DNA of 64,000 nucleotides from NCBI GenBank assembly GCA_023425645.1, contig JAFACG010000042.1, positions 1 to 64,000 of the forward strand, in the 5' to 3' direction. The translations under genes and the position numbers were made by a program. The notes below the pieces were generated by a model. The model was not told where the DNA came from. It saw only the letters and a list, made by a program, of their open reading frames with translations, and made no database searches. Origin of the DNA: Pseudomonadota bacterium. Lineage in GTDB: Bacteria > Pseudomonadota > Gammaproteobacteria > Burkholderiales > Burkholderiaceae_B. Each line of letters opens with the position of its first letter. Within the stretch, counting starts at the first letter, position 1. Below are positions 29,099-37,401 of the stretch, one piece after another.

Positions 29099-29557
29099 AT
29101 GGATCTTAGAAAACTCAAAACCCTGATCGATCTCGTGGCCGAATCGGGTATTGCCGAACTGGAAATCACCGAAGGCGACGACAAAGTCCGGATCGTCAAA
29201 TTTTCGCAGAGCTCGGCTGCCCCCGTGGCTTACGTTCCTGAGGCGCAGGCCGCCCAGGTCGTGGCCGCTCCGGCCGCCGCCGCGCCGGCTCCAGCCGCTG
29301 CCGCCGCGCCCGCCGCGGCCGAAGGCCATGCCGTCAAGGCGCCCATGGTCGGCACTTTCTACCGCGCTCCCAGCCCCGGGGCCGCTCCCTTCGTGGAAGT
29401 GGGCCAGACGGTCAAGGAAGGCGATCCGCTGTGCATCATCGAAGCCATGAAGCTGCTCAACGAGATCGAGGCCGACAAATCCGGCGTGATCAAGGAAATC
29501 CTGGTCGAAAACGGCGGCCCCGTGGAATACGGCCAGCCCCTGTTCATCATCGGTTGA
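29099..29557 (+). CDS. accB: Acetyl-CoA carboxylase biotin carboxyl carrier protein
   Basis: 152 aa. N-terminal region [34 protein letters not shown], a flexible Ala-Pro linker (~41-77) and a C-terminal biotinyl domain with EAMKLL, Lys118 being the biotinylation site. A short thumb ([11 protein letters not shown]) is present, as in E. coli. Four bases upstream of accC. Confidence 0.98.
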   Translation: MDLRKLKTLIDLVAESGIAELEITEGDDKVRIVKFSQSSAAPVAYVPEAQAAQVVAAPAAAAPAPAAAAAPAAAEGHAVKAPMVGTFYRAPSPGAAPFVEVGQTVKEGDPLCIIEAMKLLNEIEADKSGVIKEILVENGGPVEYGQPLFIIG

Positions 29558-29561
29558 TGAC

Positions 29562-30908
29562 ATGTTTGAAAAAATCCTAATCGCCAATCGCGGCGAAATC
29601 GCCTTGCGTATCCAGCGCGCCTGCCGCGAGATGGGTATCAAGACGGTGGTGGTCTATTCCGAAGCCGATCGCGGCGCCAAGTACGTGCGCCTGGCCGACG
29701 AGGCCGTCTGCATCGGCCCCGCGCCCGCCCGCGACAGCTACCTGAGCATGCCGGCCATCATTTCCGCGGCCGAAGTCACGGACGCCGAAGCCATCCATCC
29801 CGGCTACGGCTTCATGGCCGAGAACGCGGACTTTGCCGAGCGCGTCGAAAAGAGCGGCTTCGTCTTCATCGGTCCGCGTCCCGAGAACATCCGCACGATG
29901 GGCGACAAGGTCATGGCCAAGAAAGCCATGATCGAGGCCGGCGTGCCCGTGGTCCCCGGCTCGGACGGCGCGCTGCCCGACGATCCGCAGGAAATCATGC
30001 GCATAGCCCGTGAAGTGGGCTATCCGGTGATCATCAAGGCCTCGGGCGGCGGCGGCGGTCGCGGCATGCGCGTGGTCTACACGGAAGCGGCCCTGCTGAC
30101 GGCCGTGGCCACGACCAAGTCCGAGGCGGCGGCGGCGTTCAACAATCCCGAGGTCTACATGGAAAAGTACCTCGAGAACCCGCGCCACATCGAGATCCAG
30201 GTGCTGGCCGACGGCGAGCGCAACGCCATCTGGCTGGGCGAGCGCGACTGCTCCATGCAGCGCCGCCACCAGAAAGTCATCGAGGAAGCGCCCGCTCCCG
30301 GCATTCCCCGCCGCCTGATCGAACGCATCGGCGAGCGCTGCGCCGATGCCTGCCGCAAGATGCGTTACCGCGGCGCCGGCACGTTCGAGTTCCTGTACGA
30401 GAACGGCGAGTTCTTCTTCATCGAGATGAACACCCGCATCCAGGTGGAGCACACGATCACCGAGATGATCACCGGCATCGACCTGGTCCAGGAGCAGATC
30501 AAGGTTGCCGCGGGCGAGAAGTTCGTGCTGCGCCAGCGCGACATCCAGTTCGAAGGCCACTCCATCGAATGCCGCATCAATGCGGAAGATCCGTTCAAGT
30601 TCACCCCCAGCCCCGGCCTGATCACCAACTGGCATACGCCGGGCGGTCCCGGCGTGCGCATCGATTCGCACGTGTTCGCCGGCTACACGGTTCCGCCGTT
30701 CTACGATTCGATGATCGCCAAGCTGATCACCTACGGCAAGACCCGCGAACAGGCGATCGCCCGCATGGACATCGCCTTGTCGGAAATGGTGGTGGAAGGC
30801 ATTCAGACCAACGTTGCGCTGCACCGCGAGCTGATGCAGGACGCCAACTTCCAGGCCGGCGGCACCAGCATCCACTACCTGGAACAGAAGCTGTCCCAGC
30901 GCAAGTGA
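29562..30908 (+). CDS. accC: Acetyl-CoA carboxylase, biotin carboxylase subunit
   Basis: 448 aa ATP-grasp enzyme carboxylating biotin on AccB; first committed step of fatty acid synthesis. N terminus [17 protein letters not shown], Gly-rich ATP loop [12 protein letters not shown], metal/catalytic [22 protein letters not shown]. All key motifs intact. Co-transcribed with accB; a terminator lies at 30962-30993. Confidence 0.98.
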   Translation: MFEKILIANRGEIALRIQRACREMGIKTVVVYSEADRGAKYVRLADEAVCIGPAPARDSYLSMPAIISAAEVTDAEAIHPGYGFMAENADFAERVEKSGFVFIGPRPENIRTMGDKVMAKKAMIEAGVPVVPGSDGALPDDPQEIMRIAREVGYPVIIKASGGGGGRGMRVVYTEAALLTAVATTKSEAAAAFNNPEVYMEKYLENPRHIEIQVLADGERNAIWLGERDCSMQRRHQKVIEEAPAPGIPRRLIERIGERCADACRKMRYRGAGTFEFLYENGEFFFIEMNTRIQVEHTITEMITGIDLVQEQIKVAAGEKFVLRQRDIQFEGHSIECRINAEDPFKFTPSPGLITNWHTPGGPGVRIDSHVFAGYTVPPFYDSMIAKLITYGKTREQAIARMDIALSEMVVEGIQTNVALHRELMQDANFQAGGTSIHYLEQKLSQRK

Positions 30909-30961
30909 AACACAGGGACGACGGCGGGGTCGCGAGCCGTCTCGTCCTGGGCAGTGAACAT

Positions 30962-30993
30962 GCAAAACAGGGGCTCGCCCCTGTTTTGCTTTA
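30962..30993 (+). terminator. Intrinsic terminator after accC
   Basis: Perfect GCAAAACAGGGG/CCCCTGTTTTGC arms with a CTCG loop, followed by TTTATG. The prmA start is only 13 bases downstream, so some read-through or a separate promoter is implied. Confidence 0.75.
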
Positions 30994-31005
30994 TGGAAGA
31001 CAAGT

Positions 31006-31926
31006 ATGCGTGAACTCTTATTGAGCTGCCGTGAAAACGAGGCCGAGCGTCTGTCCGACGCCTTGCTGGAGGCCGGCGCGCTGTCCGTGTCGGTGGAGGA
31101 CGCCGACGGCGACACCGATCGTGAGCAGCCCCTGTACGGCGAGCCCGGCATTGAGCCGGAGGTGCTGGCGTGGGACCACAACCGCGTGGTGGCGCTGCTG
31201 CCCGAGGGCGTCGAACCCGAAGACATGCTGCAACCCCTGTACGAGGCCGGCGTGCTCGATCCGCAGCAGGCTCAATGGAGCGTACGCGAGGTGCCCGACG
31301 CCGACTGGGTGCGCCTGACGCAATCACAGTTCGGCCCCATTCCCGTGGGCGAGCGCATCCTGATCGTGCCCAGCTGGCACAAGGACGACGAGGACCTGCC
31401 CCTGGTGCAGGATGCGGGCGAGGGTCTGGTGCGCATCGAGCTGGACCCCGGCCTGGCGTTCGGCACCGGCAGCCACCCCACCACGCACTTGTGCCTGGAC
31501 TGGCTGGCGCACCATGTGCAGCCCGGACAGACCGTGCTGGACTACGGCTGCGGCTCGGGGATCCTGGCGATCGCCGCCCGCAAGCTGGGCGCAGGCCACA
31601 CCGTGGGCGTGGACATAGACGAGCAGGCGGTCATTTCGACGCGCTACAATGCGCAGGTCAATCAAGTCGACGTGCAAGGGCTGCTGCCCGACGAAATGCC
31701 GCAAGGCCAGACCGATCTTGTGGTGGCCAACATCCTGGCCAACCCCTTGCGCATGCTGGCGCCCATGCTGGCCAATCGTGTCAAGCCGGGCGGCCACCTG
31801 GTGCTTTCGGGCATCTACGACTGGCAGGCCGAGGAGATGATCGCGGTGTACTCGCCTTATCTGCCCCTGTCGGTCTGGCAGGCGCGGGATGGCTGGGTCT
31901 GTCTGGCCGGACAACGGTCTGTGTAG
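31006..31926 (+). CDS. prmA: Ribosomal protein L11 methyltransferase
   Basis: 306 aa SAM-dependent methyltransferase. An N-terminal substrate-recognition domain (~1-60) is followed by FGTGSHPTTHLCLDWL and the SAM motif VLDYGCGSGILAIAA, then NPPY-like VVANILANPLRMLAP. The position after accC is common in Betaproteobacteria. Confidence 0.95.
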   Translation: MRELLLSCRENEAERLSDALLEAGALSVSVEDADGDTDREQPLYGEPGIEPEVLAWDHNRVVALLPEGVEPEDMLQPLYEAGVLDPQQAQWSVREVPDADWVRLTQSQFGPIPVGERILIVPSWHKDDEDLPLVQDAGEGLVRIELDPGLAFGTGSHPTTHLCLDWLAHHVQPGQTVLDYGCGSGILAIAARKLGAGHTVGVDIDEQAVISTRYNAQVNQVDVQGLLPDEMPQGQTDLVVANILANPLRMLAPMLANRVKPGGHLVLSGIYDWQAEEMIAVYSPYLPLSVWQARDGWVCLAGQRSV

Positions 31927-31950
31927 GACAGCAGGAATTTAGGTGGGCTT

Positions 31951-33105
31951 ATGGAGTTGAAGACTCGCTGCCCCCGGTGCGGGACAATTTTTGCAGCCAG
32001 CGTCGAGCTGCTGCAGCGTCGCCGGGGCTATATACGCTGCATCCAGTGCGCACATATTTTTGATGGCTTCGAAGAGGTCATCGACGATGACGCGCCCGAG
32101 CCTACCTATCATGCGCCGCGACCCGCTCCTGAACCGGCCTCCAAGACCGAGCCGATGCTGGGACGCCGCCAGACGCAGGCCGTGCAGCACGTCGATCTGC
32201 AGGCGCCGGCGCAGGGGCCGCGCTTCGTCGAGCACTCCCGCCATGCCCCGCCGCGCGACGAGGGGTCTGCGCACGATTCCCGGCAGGTGCGCAAATTTCC
32301 TGATTCCGCCCTGGCCAGGGCGCCGGTGACCCCGGCCGATCCGTCCGTCATTCGCGCCCGCACCCCGATTGCGCGCGACCGGACGGACGACGACGCTTCT
32401 TTCTTCGTGTCCGGCCTGGACGCCGAGGACGACGCCGGCGATCATCACATCGGCCAAGCCTCCTGGGGGGACAACGAGCCCGACTTCAGCGTGGGCGACC
32501 GCGCCAGCACCTTGCGCGCCGTCTATCCCTCGCGTCAGGCCGACGGCTCGGGCGAGGACTGGGTCATTCCTTCCAATCCCGCCATGCAGCGCGAGACGCG
32601 TTACGAGGGCGAAGCCGGGCTGGGCCGGCGCGCCTGGTCCGTGTTCTGGAAACTGCTCTGCGCAGCGGGCGTGCTGGTGTTGCTGGCCCAGCTGGTCTAT
32701 GTCTATCGCGTGCAGATCGCCAGCCACATTCCGCTGCTGCGGCCCGCCCTGGAGCAGGCTTGCGCGAGCCTGGGCTGTCAGGTGCCCTACGAGCGCCGCA
32801 TCGGCGACATCCGCGTGGTGTCCTCGGCGCTGCACAAGGAGCCGGGCGAAGGTTCGCGTTCCACCCTGCGTTTTACGCTGCGCAATGAATTCGAGCGTCC
32901 CCAGGAGTGGCCCACGCTGGTGCTGGACCTGAAGGATTTTTCCGGCGCCCTGATTGCCCGGCGCAATATCGAGCCGGCCCAGTACCTGGCGCCGGAGCGA
33001 CGCGGCGAACCCTTTGCGGCGCGCACCGAACTGATGGTGCAACTGCCCCTGGATACCGGGGGCCTTCAAGTCAATGGCTATCAGATTAGCCCTTTTTTTC
33101 CATAA
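31951..33105 (+). CDS. Zinc-ribbon (MJ0042) / DUF3426 membrane protein
   Basis: 384 aa. N-terminal zinc ribbon Cys7-x2-Cys10 ... Cys30-x2-Cys33 (RCPRCGTIFAASVELLQRRRGYIRCIQCAHIFDGF); a long acidic, low-complexity linker to ~225; one membrane segment (~232-252, WKLLCAAGVLVLLAQLVYVY); and a C-terminal DUF3426 domain outside the membrane (TLRFTLRNEFERPQEWPTLVLDLKDF). This architecture is widespread next to prmA in Betaproteobacteria; function unknown. Confidence 0.88.
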   Translation: MELKTRCPRCGTIFAASVELLQRRRGYIRCIQCAHIFDGFEEVIDDDAPEPTYHAPRPAPEPASKTEPMLGRRQTQAVQHVDLQAPAQGPRFVEHSRHAPPRDEGSAHDSRQVRKFPDSALARAPVTPADPSVIRARTPIARDRTDDDASFFVSGLDAEDDAGDHHIGQASWGDNEPDFSVGDRASTLRAVYPSRQADGSGEDWVIPSNPAMQRETRYEGEAGLGRRAWSVFWKLLCAAGVLVLLAQLVYVYRVQIASHIPLLRPALEQACASLGCQVPYERRIGDIRVVSSALHKEPGEGSRSTLRFTLRNEFERPQEWPTLVLDLKDFSGALIARRNIEPAQYLAPERRGEPFAARTELMVQLPLDTGGLQVNGYQISPFFP

Positions 33106-33113
33106 GGTAAGTT

Positions 33114-34055
33114 ATGTCCGAGCGAGTGCTGGTATGCGGGTCGATCGCGTTTGATACGATCGCCGTTTTCGAGGGCTATTTCAAAGATCATATCCTGCCC
33201 GACAGCATACAGACGCTGAGCGTCTCCTTCTTCGTGCCCAGCCTGCGCAAGGAGTGGGGCGGATGCGCCGGCAACATCTCCTACACGCTCAAGCTGCTGG
33301 GCGGCCAGCCCGTGCCCGTGGGCACGGTGGGCGGCGACGGCCTGGATTACGTCAAGCGCATGGAGGGCCTGGGCATCGACACCAGCATGGTGCGCGTAAT
33401 GCCCGAACTGTTCACGCCCCAGTGCTTCATCACGACCGACCTGGCTGCCAGCCAGATCACCTCTTTTCATCCCGGGGCCATGCTGCATTCGGCCGACAAC
33501 GATCTCTCCGGCCAGCAGGCCGGCTGGGGAATCGTGGCTCCGGACGCCAAGGATGGCATGTTCGCGCATGCGCGGCGCCTGAATGCCATGGGCGTGCCGT
33601 TCATCTTCGACCTGGGCCAGGCCATGCCTTTGTTCTCGGGCGAAGATCTGCTGCAGATGCTGCAACTGTGTCAGGTTCTTACGGCCAACGACTACGAGGC
33701 CGAGGTCATCGAGCAGCGCACCGGCAAGTCCATGACGCAGATCGCCGCCGGCTTGAAAGCCGCCGTGATCACCCGTGGAGCCCATGGCAGCACGCTTCAT
33801 CGCGACGGGCAGGAGATTGCCATTGCTCCGGTGCCGGCGGCTGAAGTGGTCGATCCCACCGGCTGCGGCGATGCGCATCGCGCCGGCCTGTTATATGGGC
33901 TTACAAAAGGTTGGAGCTTCGAGGAAGCCTGCAGCTTGGGCAACCTGATGGGCAGTATTAAAATCGCGAGTAACGGCCCCCAGAACCATGAATTTAAACG
34001 ATCTGACATTCAGGCTATGCTAAAACAGCATTTCGGCATCGAACGCAGCCTGTAA
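33114..34055 (+). CDS. PfkB-family carbohydrate/nucleoside kinase
   Basis: 313 aa ribokinase fold, adenosine-kinase-like. N-terminal VCGSIAFDTIAVFEGYFKDHIL, FVPSLRKEWGGCAGNISYTLKLLGG (substrate-side GG-AGN), and the C-terminal anion-hole/catalytic DPTGCGDAHRAG (the base is the Asp of GCGDA; usual form D-T-GAGD-F). The Ala to Cys change in GAGD is unusual but seen in adenosine-kinase-like members. Nine bases after the DUF3426 gene. Substrate not assignable by eye. Confidence 0.88.
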   Translation: MSERVLVCGSIAFDTIAVFEGYFKDHILPDSIQTLSVSFFVPSLRKEWGGCAGNISYTLKLLGGQPVPVGTVGGDGLDYVKRMEGLGIDTSMVRVMPELFTPQCFITTDLAASQITSFHPGAMLHSADNDLSGQQAGWGIVAPDAKDGMFAHARRLNAMGVPFIFDLGQAMPLFSGEDLLQMLQLCQVLTANDYEAEVIEQRTGKSMTQIAAGLKAAVITRGAHGSTLHRDGQEIAIAPVPAAEVVDPTGCGDAHRAGLLYGLTKGWSFEEACSLGNLMGSIKIASNGPQNHEFKRSDIQAMLKQHFGIERSL

Positions 34056-34114
34056 CCTTGCGCCCGCGCGCAGATCTCTTGGTCAGGCCAGATGCATCTT
34101 TCGGAGTGAACCGC

Positions 34115-34606
34115 ATGCACGCTTCTTTTTTCAATCGTCCCAAAGTACGCCTGCTGATGGCAGCGAGCCTGGCCGTCCCGGTGTTCCTGATGGCCGGTTG
34201 CGCCAATCAGTCGGCATCGAGCTCCGTCTACAGCTATGACCAGGCCCAGCGTGAACAGATCGTGCGCCTGGGCACGGTGGTGGGCGTGCGCCCCGTCACC
34301 ATCCAGAAGGATCAGACCTCCGGCGTGGGTTCGGTCGCCGGCGCGGCCATGGGCGGCGTGGCGGCCAGCTCGATCGGCGGCGGCCGCGGCAGCATCATTG
34401 CCAGCATCGGCGGCGCATTGTTGGGCGGCCTGGTCGGCAATGCCGTGGAAAACCGCATGGGCAAGTCCCAGGGGCTGGAGATCACCGTTCAACTGGACAA
34501 CGGCGAAACCCGCGTGGTCGCCCAGGAGGCCGACGTGCCTTTGTCGGTGGGCCAGCGTGTGCGCATGCTCAGCGGCAACGGCCCCACCCGCGTGGTGCCC
34601 ATGTAA
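34115..34606 (+). CDS. SlyB-like glycine-zipper outer-membrane lipoprotein
   Basis: 163 aa. Signal peptide ending in lipobox LMAGC with Cys29 as the lipidated residue. A glycine-zipper 2TM segment (~75-118: GSVAGAAMGGVAASSIGG, SIGGALLGGLVGNAVE) is followed by a small beta domain (EITVQLDNGETRVVAQ). SlyB/Pcp-type, outer-membrane integrity. The start at 34115 is supported by GGAG upstream; the longer frame overlaps the end of the kinase region without a signal. Confidence 0.9.
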   Translation: MHASFFNRPKVRLLMAASLAVPVFLMAGCANQSASSSVYSYDQAQREQIVRLGTVVGVRPVTIQKDQTSGVGSVAGAAMGGVAASSIGGGRGSIIASIGGALLGGLVGNAVENRMGKSQGLEITVQLDNGETRVVAQEADVPLSVGQRVRMLSGNGPTRVVPM

Positions 34607-34642
34607 ATCCGTTCCGGGGCCTGCGGGCCTGCGACACGCAAG

Positions 34643-34667
34643 AACCCGGCCCAAGGCCGGGTTTTTT
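34643..34667 (+). terminator. Intrinsic terminator after slyB-like gene
   Basis: AACCCGGC/GCCGGGTT arms with a CCAAG loop, followed by TTTT; a classical rho-independent terminator. Confidence 0.9.
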
Positions 34668-34687
34668 CATGGCCGGGCGGCCGGGCG

Positions 34688-36385
34688 TCAGGAGCGCTCC
34701 CGTTCCATCAGGCTGCGCTTGCGGTCCAGGCCCCAGCGGTAGCCGGCCAGATCGCCGTCCTGGCGCACGACGCGGTGGCAGGGGATGGCCACGGCCAGGG
34801 TATTGGTGGCGCAGGCGCGGGCCACGGCGCGTACGGCGCGCGGCTGCCCCATGCGTTGCGCGATTTCGGTGTAGGTGGCGGTCTGCCCGGCGGGGATGCT
34901 GCGCAGGATCTCCCAGACGCGCTGCTGGAAGGCCGTGCCCCGGATGTCCAGCGGCAGCGCCAGGCCTGCCGACGGGGTCTCGACCAGCGCCACCACCTGT
35001 GCCACGCGCTGGTTGAAGCCGGGATCGGCGCCTATCAGTTCGGCGGCCTTGAAGCGGTCCTGCAGCTCGCGCAGCAGCAGTTCCGGATCGTCGCCCAGGG
35101 AAATGGCGCAGATGCCTTGTTCGCTCTCGGCCACCAGCAATGCGCCCAGGCTGCATTGAGCGATGGCAAAGCGTATGGTGGCCCCCTGGCCGGCCTTGCG
35201 AAAGGCGCTGGCCGGCATGCCCAGCAGTGCCTGCGACTCTTCATAGAAACGGCTTTGCGCGCCGTAGCCGGCCTCGTAGATGGCGTCGGTGATGCGGGTC
35301 CGTGGGTCGTCCAGCTGGCGGCGCAGGCGCCGGGCGCGATGCGCCTGGGCATAGGCGCGCGGCGTCAGTCCCGTCTGGGTCTTGAAGATGCGGTGGAAGT
35401 GGTAGGGGCTCATTCCCACGGCGGCCGCCAATTCGTCAAGGCTGGGTGCGTTTTCCGCGTCTTCGATCAGGCGGCAGGCCTGGGTCACGGCTTGCTGGTG
35501 CTGCAGGGCCTGCTGGCGGCGGTCGGCGTGGCGGTGGCGGCTGGGGCGAAAGCCGGCCTGCTGCGCCTGCTCGGGCGTGTCGAAGTAGCGTACGTTTTCC
35601 TGTTTGGGACGGCGCGCGGCGGCGCTCGGGCTGGCGTAGGTGCCGGTGCTCAGGACGGCATAGACGAAGTGCGCGCCGGCGCGGCTGTCGCGTTCCACGA
35701 TGGCCTGCCAGCGCTGTGCTTGCGTGGCGTAGGGGGCGGCCTCGATGCGCGGCACGCGCCACAGGTACCAGGCGGCCAGGCTGCGGTAGGGAGACCAGGC
35801 CCGGCCCAGTTCGCGCAGGACCCGGGCGGCGGGGGCCTGTTCGAGTTTCTTCAGGCGCCGGTAGCCTTCGCGCACGCCGAAGTCGTCGGCGGGCAGTATG
35901 TCTTCGCGCTCCAGGGTGTAGATCAGCATCATTTCCACGGTCCAGCGGCCTATGCCGCGCAGTTGGCTCAGGCCGTGTATCAGCTCCTGGTCGGGCATGA
36001 GCAGGGCGGTCTGCTGGTCGGGGATGCGGCCGTCCAGTCGCGCCTGGGCCAGCCCCAGGATGCTGGCGGTCTTGGCGCCGGACAGGCCGCAGGCGCGCAG
36101 CGCATCCACGGGCGTGGCCAGCAGTTCGTCGGGGGCGGGGCAGCGGCCGTGCGGGTACAGGGCCAGCAGGCGCTGCAGGATGCGGTCGGCGGCGCGGGTG
36201 TGCAGTTGCTGGTAGACCACCGCGCGCACCAGGGCTTCGTAGGGGTCGCGTTCGGGCCGGGGCTGGTGCACGCAGGGGCCGACGGTCTCGACCAGCGCCT
36301 GCCAGTCGGCGTCCAGTCCGGCCAGAAAGCGTTCCGCTTCGCTGTAGCGGCCGGATGCGTCGTGCAAGGGAAGGGGGCTGCTCAT
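34688..36385 (-). CDS. AlkA-Ada-AraC-MGMT four-domain alkylation-repair fusion with degenerate zinc/acceptor site
   Basis: 565 aa. Residues ~20-215: HhH-GPD 3-methyladenine glycosylase (GLSGAKTASI, QLRGIGRWTVEMMLIYTL, catalytic Asp in PADDFGVR, 165-172). ~238-290: Ada N-terminal domain, aligned without gaps to E. coli Ada (FVYAVLSTGTYASPSAAARRP ... GFRPSRHR), but the four zinc/acceptor cysteines are Ala251, Ala255, Ser282 and Arg285. ~300-395: AraC HTH (AVGMSPYHFHRIFK, GYGAQSRFYEES). ~403-560: O6-alkylguanine methyltransferase with intact acceptor Cys536 in IPCHRV and RAVARACATN. The fusion can thus excise alkylated bases and repair O6-alkylguanine, but cannot be switched on by phosphotriester methylation of its own N-Ada. 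Start 36385 has a weak Shine-Dalgarno. Confidence 0.9.
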   Translation of the reverse strand: MSSPLPLHDASGRYSEAERFLAGLDADWQALVETVGPCVHQPRPERDPYEALVRAVVYQQLHTRAADRILQRLLALYPHGRCPAPDELLATPVDALRACGLSGAKTASILGLAQARLDGRIPDQQTALLMPDQELIHGLSQLRGIGRWTVEMMLIYTLEREDILPADDFGVREGYRRLKKLEQAPAARVLRELGRAWSPYRSLAAWYLWRVPRIEAAPYATQAQRWQAIVERDSRAGAHFVYAVLSTGTYASPSAAARRPKQENVRYFDTPEQAQQAGFRPSRHRHADRRQQALQHQQAVTQACRLIEDAENAPSLDELAAAVGMSPYHFHRIFKTQTGLTPRAYAQAHRARRLRRQLDDPRTRITDAIYEAGYGAQSRFYEESQALLGMPASAFRKAGQGATIRFAIAQCSLGALLVAESEQGICAISLGDDPELLLRELQDRFKAAELIGADPGFNQRVAQVVALVETPSAGLALPLDIRGTAFQQRVWEILRSIPAGQTATYTEIAQRMGQPRAVRAVARACATNTLAVAIPCHRVVRQDGDLAGYRWGLDRKRSLMERERS

Positions 36386-36416
36386 GTTGATCTGCCGGTG
36401 CTGTGGAGATGGGAGC

Positions 36417-36466
36417 AGTATAGGGTTGGTTGCGGGCCTGTACATCCTGATTCTTGCGCTCGAATT
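36417..36466 (-). promoter_or_regulatory. Ada box and promoter of the repair fusion gene
   Basis: Minus strand 36466-36454 reads AATTCGAGCGCAA, i.e. AAT-N6-GCAA, the A-box/B-box rule for methylated Ada, and shares AATT--AGCGCAAGA with the E. coli ada promoter as I recall it. Downstream is a weak -35 region, then -10 TATACT (36422-36417), about 25 bases of leader and the start at 36385. Layout matches an Ada-activated promoter. Confidence 0.65.
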
Positions 36467-36485
36467 TTTTACAAATGATTCGAGC
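36458..36485. repeat. Inverted repeat GCTCGAAT-N12-ATTCGAGC
   Basis: Perfect 8-base arms (36458-36465, 36478-36485) overlap the Ada box and the probable promoter of the RNA candidate to the right. A regulator dimer site or a hairpin are both possible. Confidence 0.45.
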
Positions 36486-36640
36486 CAGTGGTTAGCCAGG
36501 AACAGTTCATTACCGTGCCCCACACACGAACCAATTGGGCGATGACAGAGCGGGTCTCTGTGAAAGCGCCGTTCAAGCCTGTGGCGGGGATAGCTCCCGT
36601 ACGTCAAGAGAACCGAGGCTATTCCGTTTCCATCCTTGGG
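36482..36640 (+). ncRNA. Structured RNA candidate, 6S RNA-like
   Basis: No ORF is supported in 36386-36730. The plus strand folds by hand into a rod: terminal hairpin ACAGAG/CTCTGT, then GGCG/CGCC, GAAC/GTTC and CCCCACA/TGTGG-GG pairs, a large internal bubble whose 3' side can form GGGA-TAGC-TCCC, and a closing stem TAGCC/GGCTA. This layout (closing stem, open central bubble, long upper arm) is that of 6S RNA, and the 5' bubble TTCATTACC resembles E. coli 6S (TTTCATACC). Strand and ends are estimates. Confirmation needs a covariance search. Confidence 0.4.
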
Positions 36641-36684
36641 ACGATTCAATGCTGGAAAGTTCTCTGAAAATTATGACGGCCTGC

Positions 36685-36714
36685 AAAAAAGCCACCGTGA
36701 CAGGTGGCTTTTTT
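36685..36714. terminator. Bidirectional terminator downstream of yggT
   Basis: Perfect AAAAAAGCCACC/GGTGGCTTTTTT arms with a GTGACA loop. It ends yggT on minus and could end the RNA candidate on plus. Confidence 0.92.
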
Positions 36715-36730
36715 GGGACAGGAGGCGTGT

Positions 36731-37294
36731 TCAGATCGGGACCAGGGAGAAGGCCATGCGCGTGACGATCATGTTCAGCACCTGGGTCAGGAGCAGCAGC
36801 ACCAGGGGCGAGAGGTCCAGGCCGCCCAGGTCCGGCAGGATGCGGCGGATGGGGTCGAGCAGCGGGGCGGTGACCGAGCGCAGCAGCGGCATGGTGGGCG
36901 ACTGGGGCTGGATCCAGGACAACAGCGCCTGCAGCAGCACGATCCAGAAGACCAGGCTGAGCGCCCAGCGCAGCACGGTGAAGACGGCGGCCAGCAGCAG
37001 CATGGGCAGGTTGCCCAGGACGGAGAAGGAGCCGGTCAGGATCATCGCGCTGAGGATCAGGTACACCAAGGCGCTGAGCCAGCTGCCCAGCAGCGAGGTC
37101 CAGTCCCAGAAGCGGCCTGCCTTGACCAGGCGGCGCAGCGGCAGGACCAGCCAGTCCGTGACCTTGAACATGGCCTGCGAATACGGGTTGAAGGGATGGA
37201 CCCGCAGGGCGTAGACCCAGGCGCGCAGCAGCAATATGGTGCCCAGGAGCGAGAAGACGATATTGATTAGGAAAAGGCCGACTTCGCTGAACAT
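36731..37294 (-). CDS. YggT-family membrane protein
   Basis: 187 aa, two YggT repeats. Hydrophobic segments at ~5-28, ~65-90, ~95-125 and ~160-185; repeat signatures RAWVYALRVHPFNPYSQAMFKVTDWLVLPLRRL and LLQALLSWIQPQSPTMPLLRSVTAPLLDPIRRILP. Inner-membrane protein of uncertain function, implicated in osmotic tolerance or division in various bacteria. Here a stand-alone gene rather than next to proC. Confidence 0.92.
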   Translation of the reverse strand: MFSEVGLFLINIVFSLLGTILLLRAWVYALRVHPFNPYSQAMFKVTDWLVLPLRRLVKAGRFWDWTSLLGSWLSALVYLILSAMILTGSFSVLGNLPMLLLAAVFTVLRWALSLVFWIVLLQALLSWIQPQSPTMPLLRSVTAPLLDPIRRILPDLGGLDLSPLVLLLLTQVLNMIVTRMAFSLVPI

Positions 37295-37350
37295 GGTTGC
37301 TTCAAGTGGATGTAAGGAAGAAGGATTGTCGCATGCGAGCGCTCAAAGCC

Positions 37351-37380
37351 AAAGAGCCACCCGGATGAGGGTGGCTCTTT
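37351..37380 (-). terminator. Intrinsic terminator after the H1-like gene
   Basis: AAAGAGCCACCC/GGGTGGCTCTTT arms around a short loop (GGATGA region). Downstream of the H1-like stop on minus; it also lies just before yggT. Confidence 0.85.
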
Positions 37381-37401
37381 GTGTGTAACAGCGTGTCGTG
37401 C

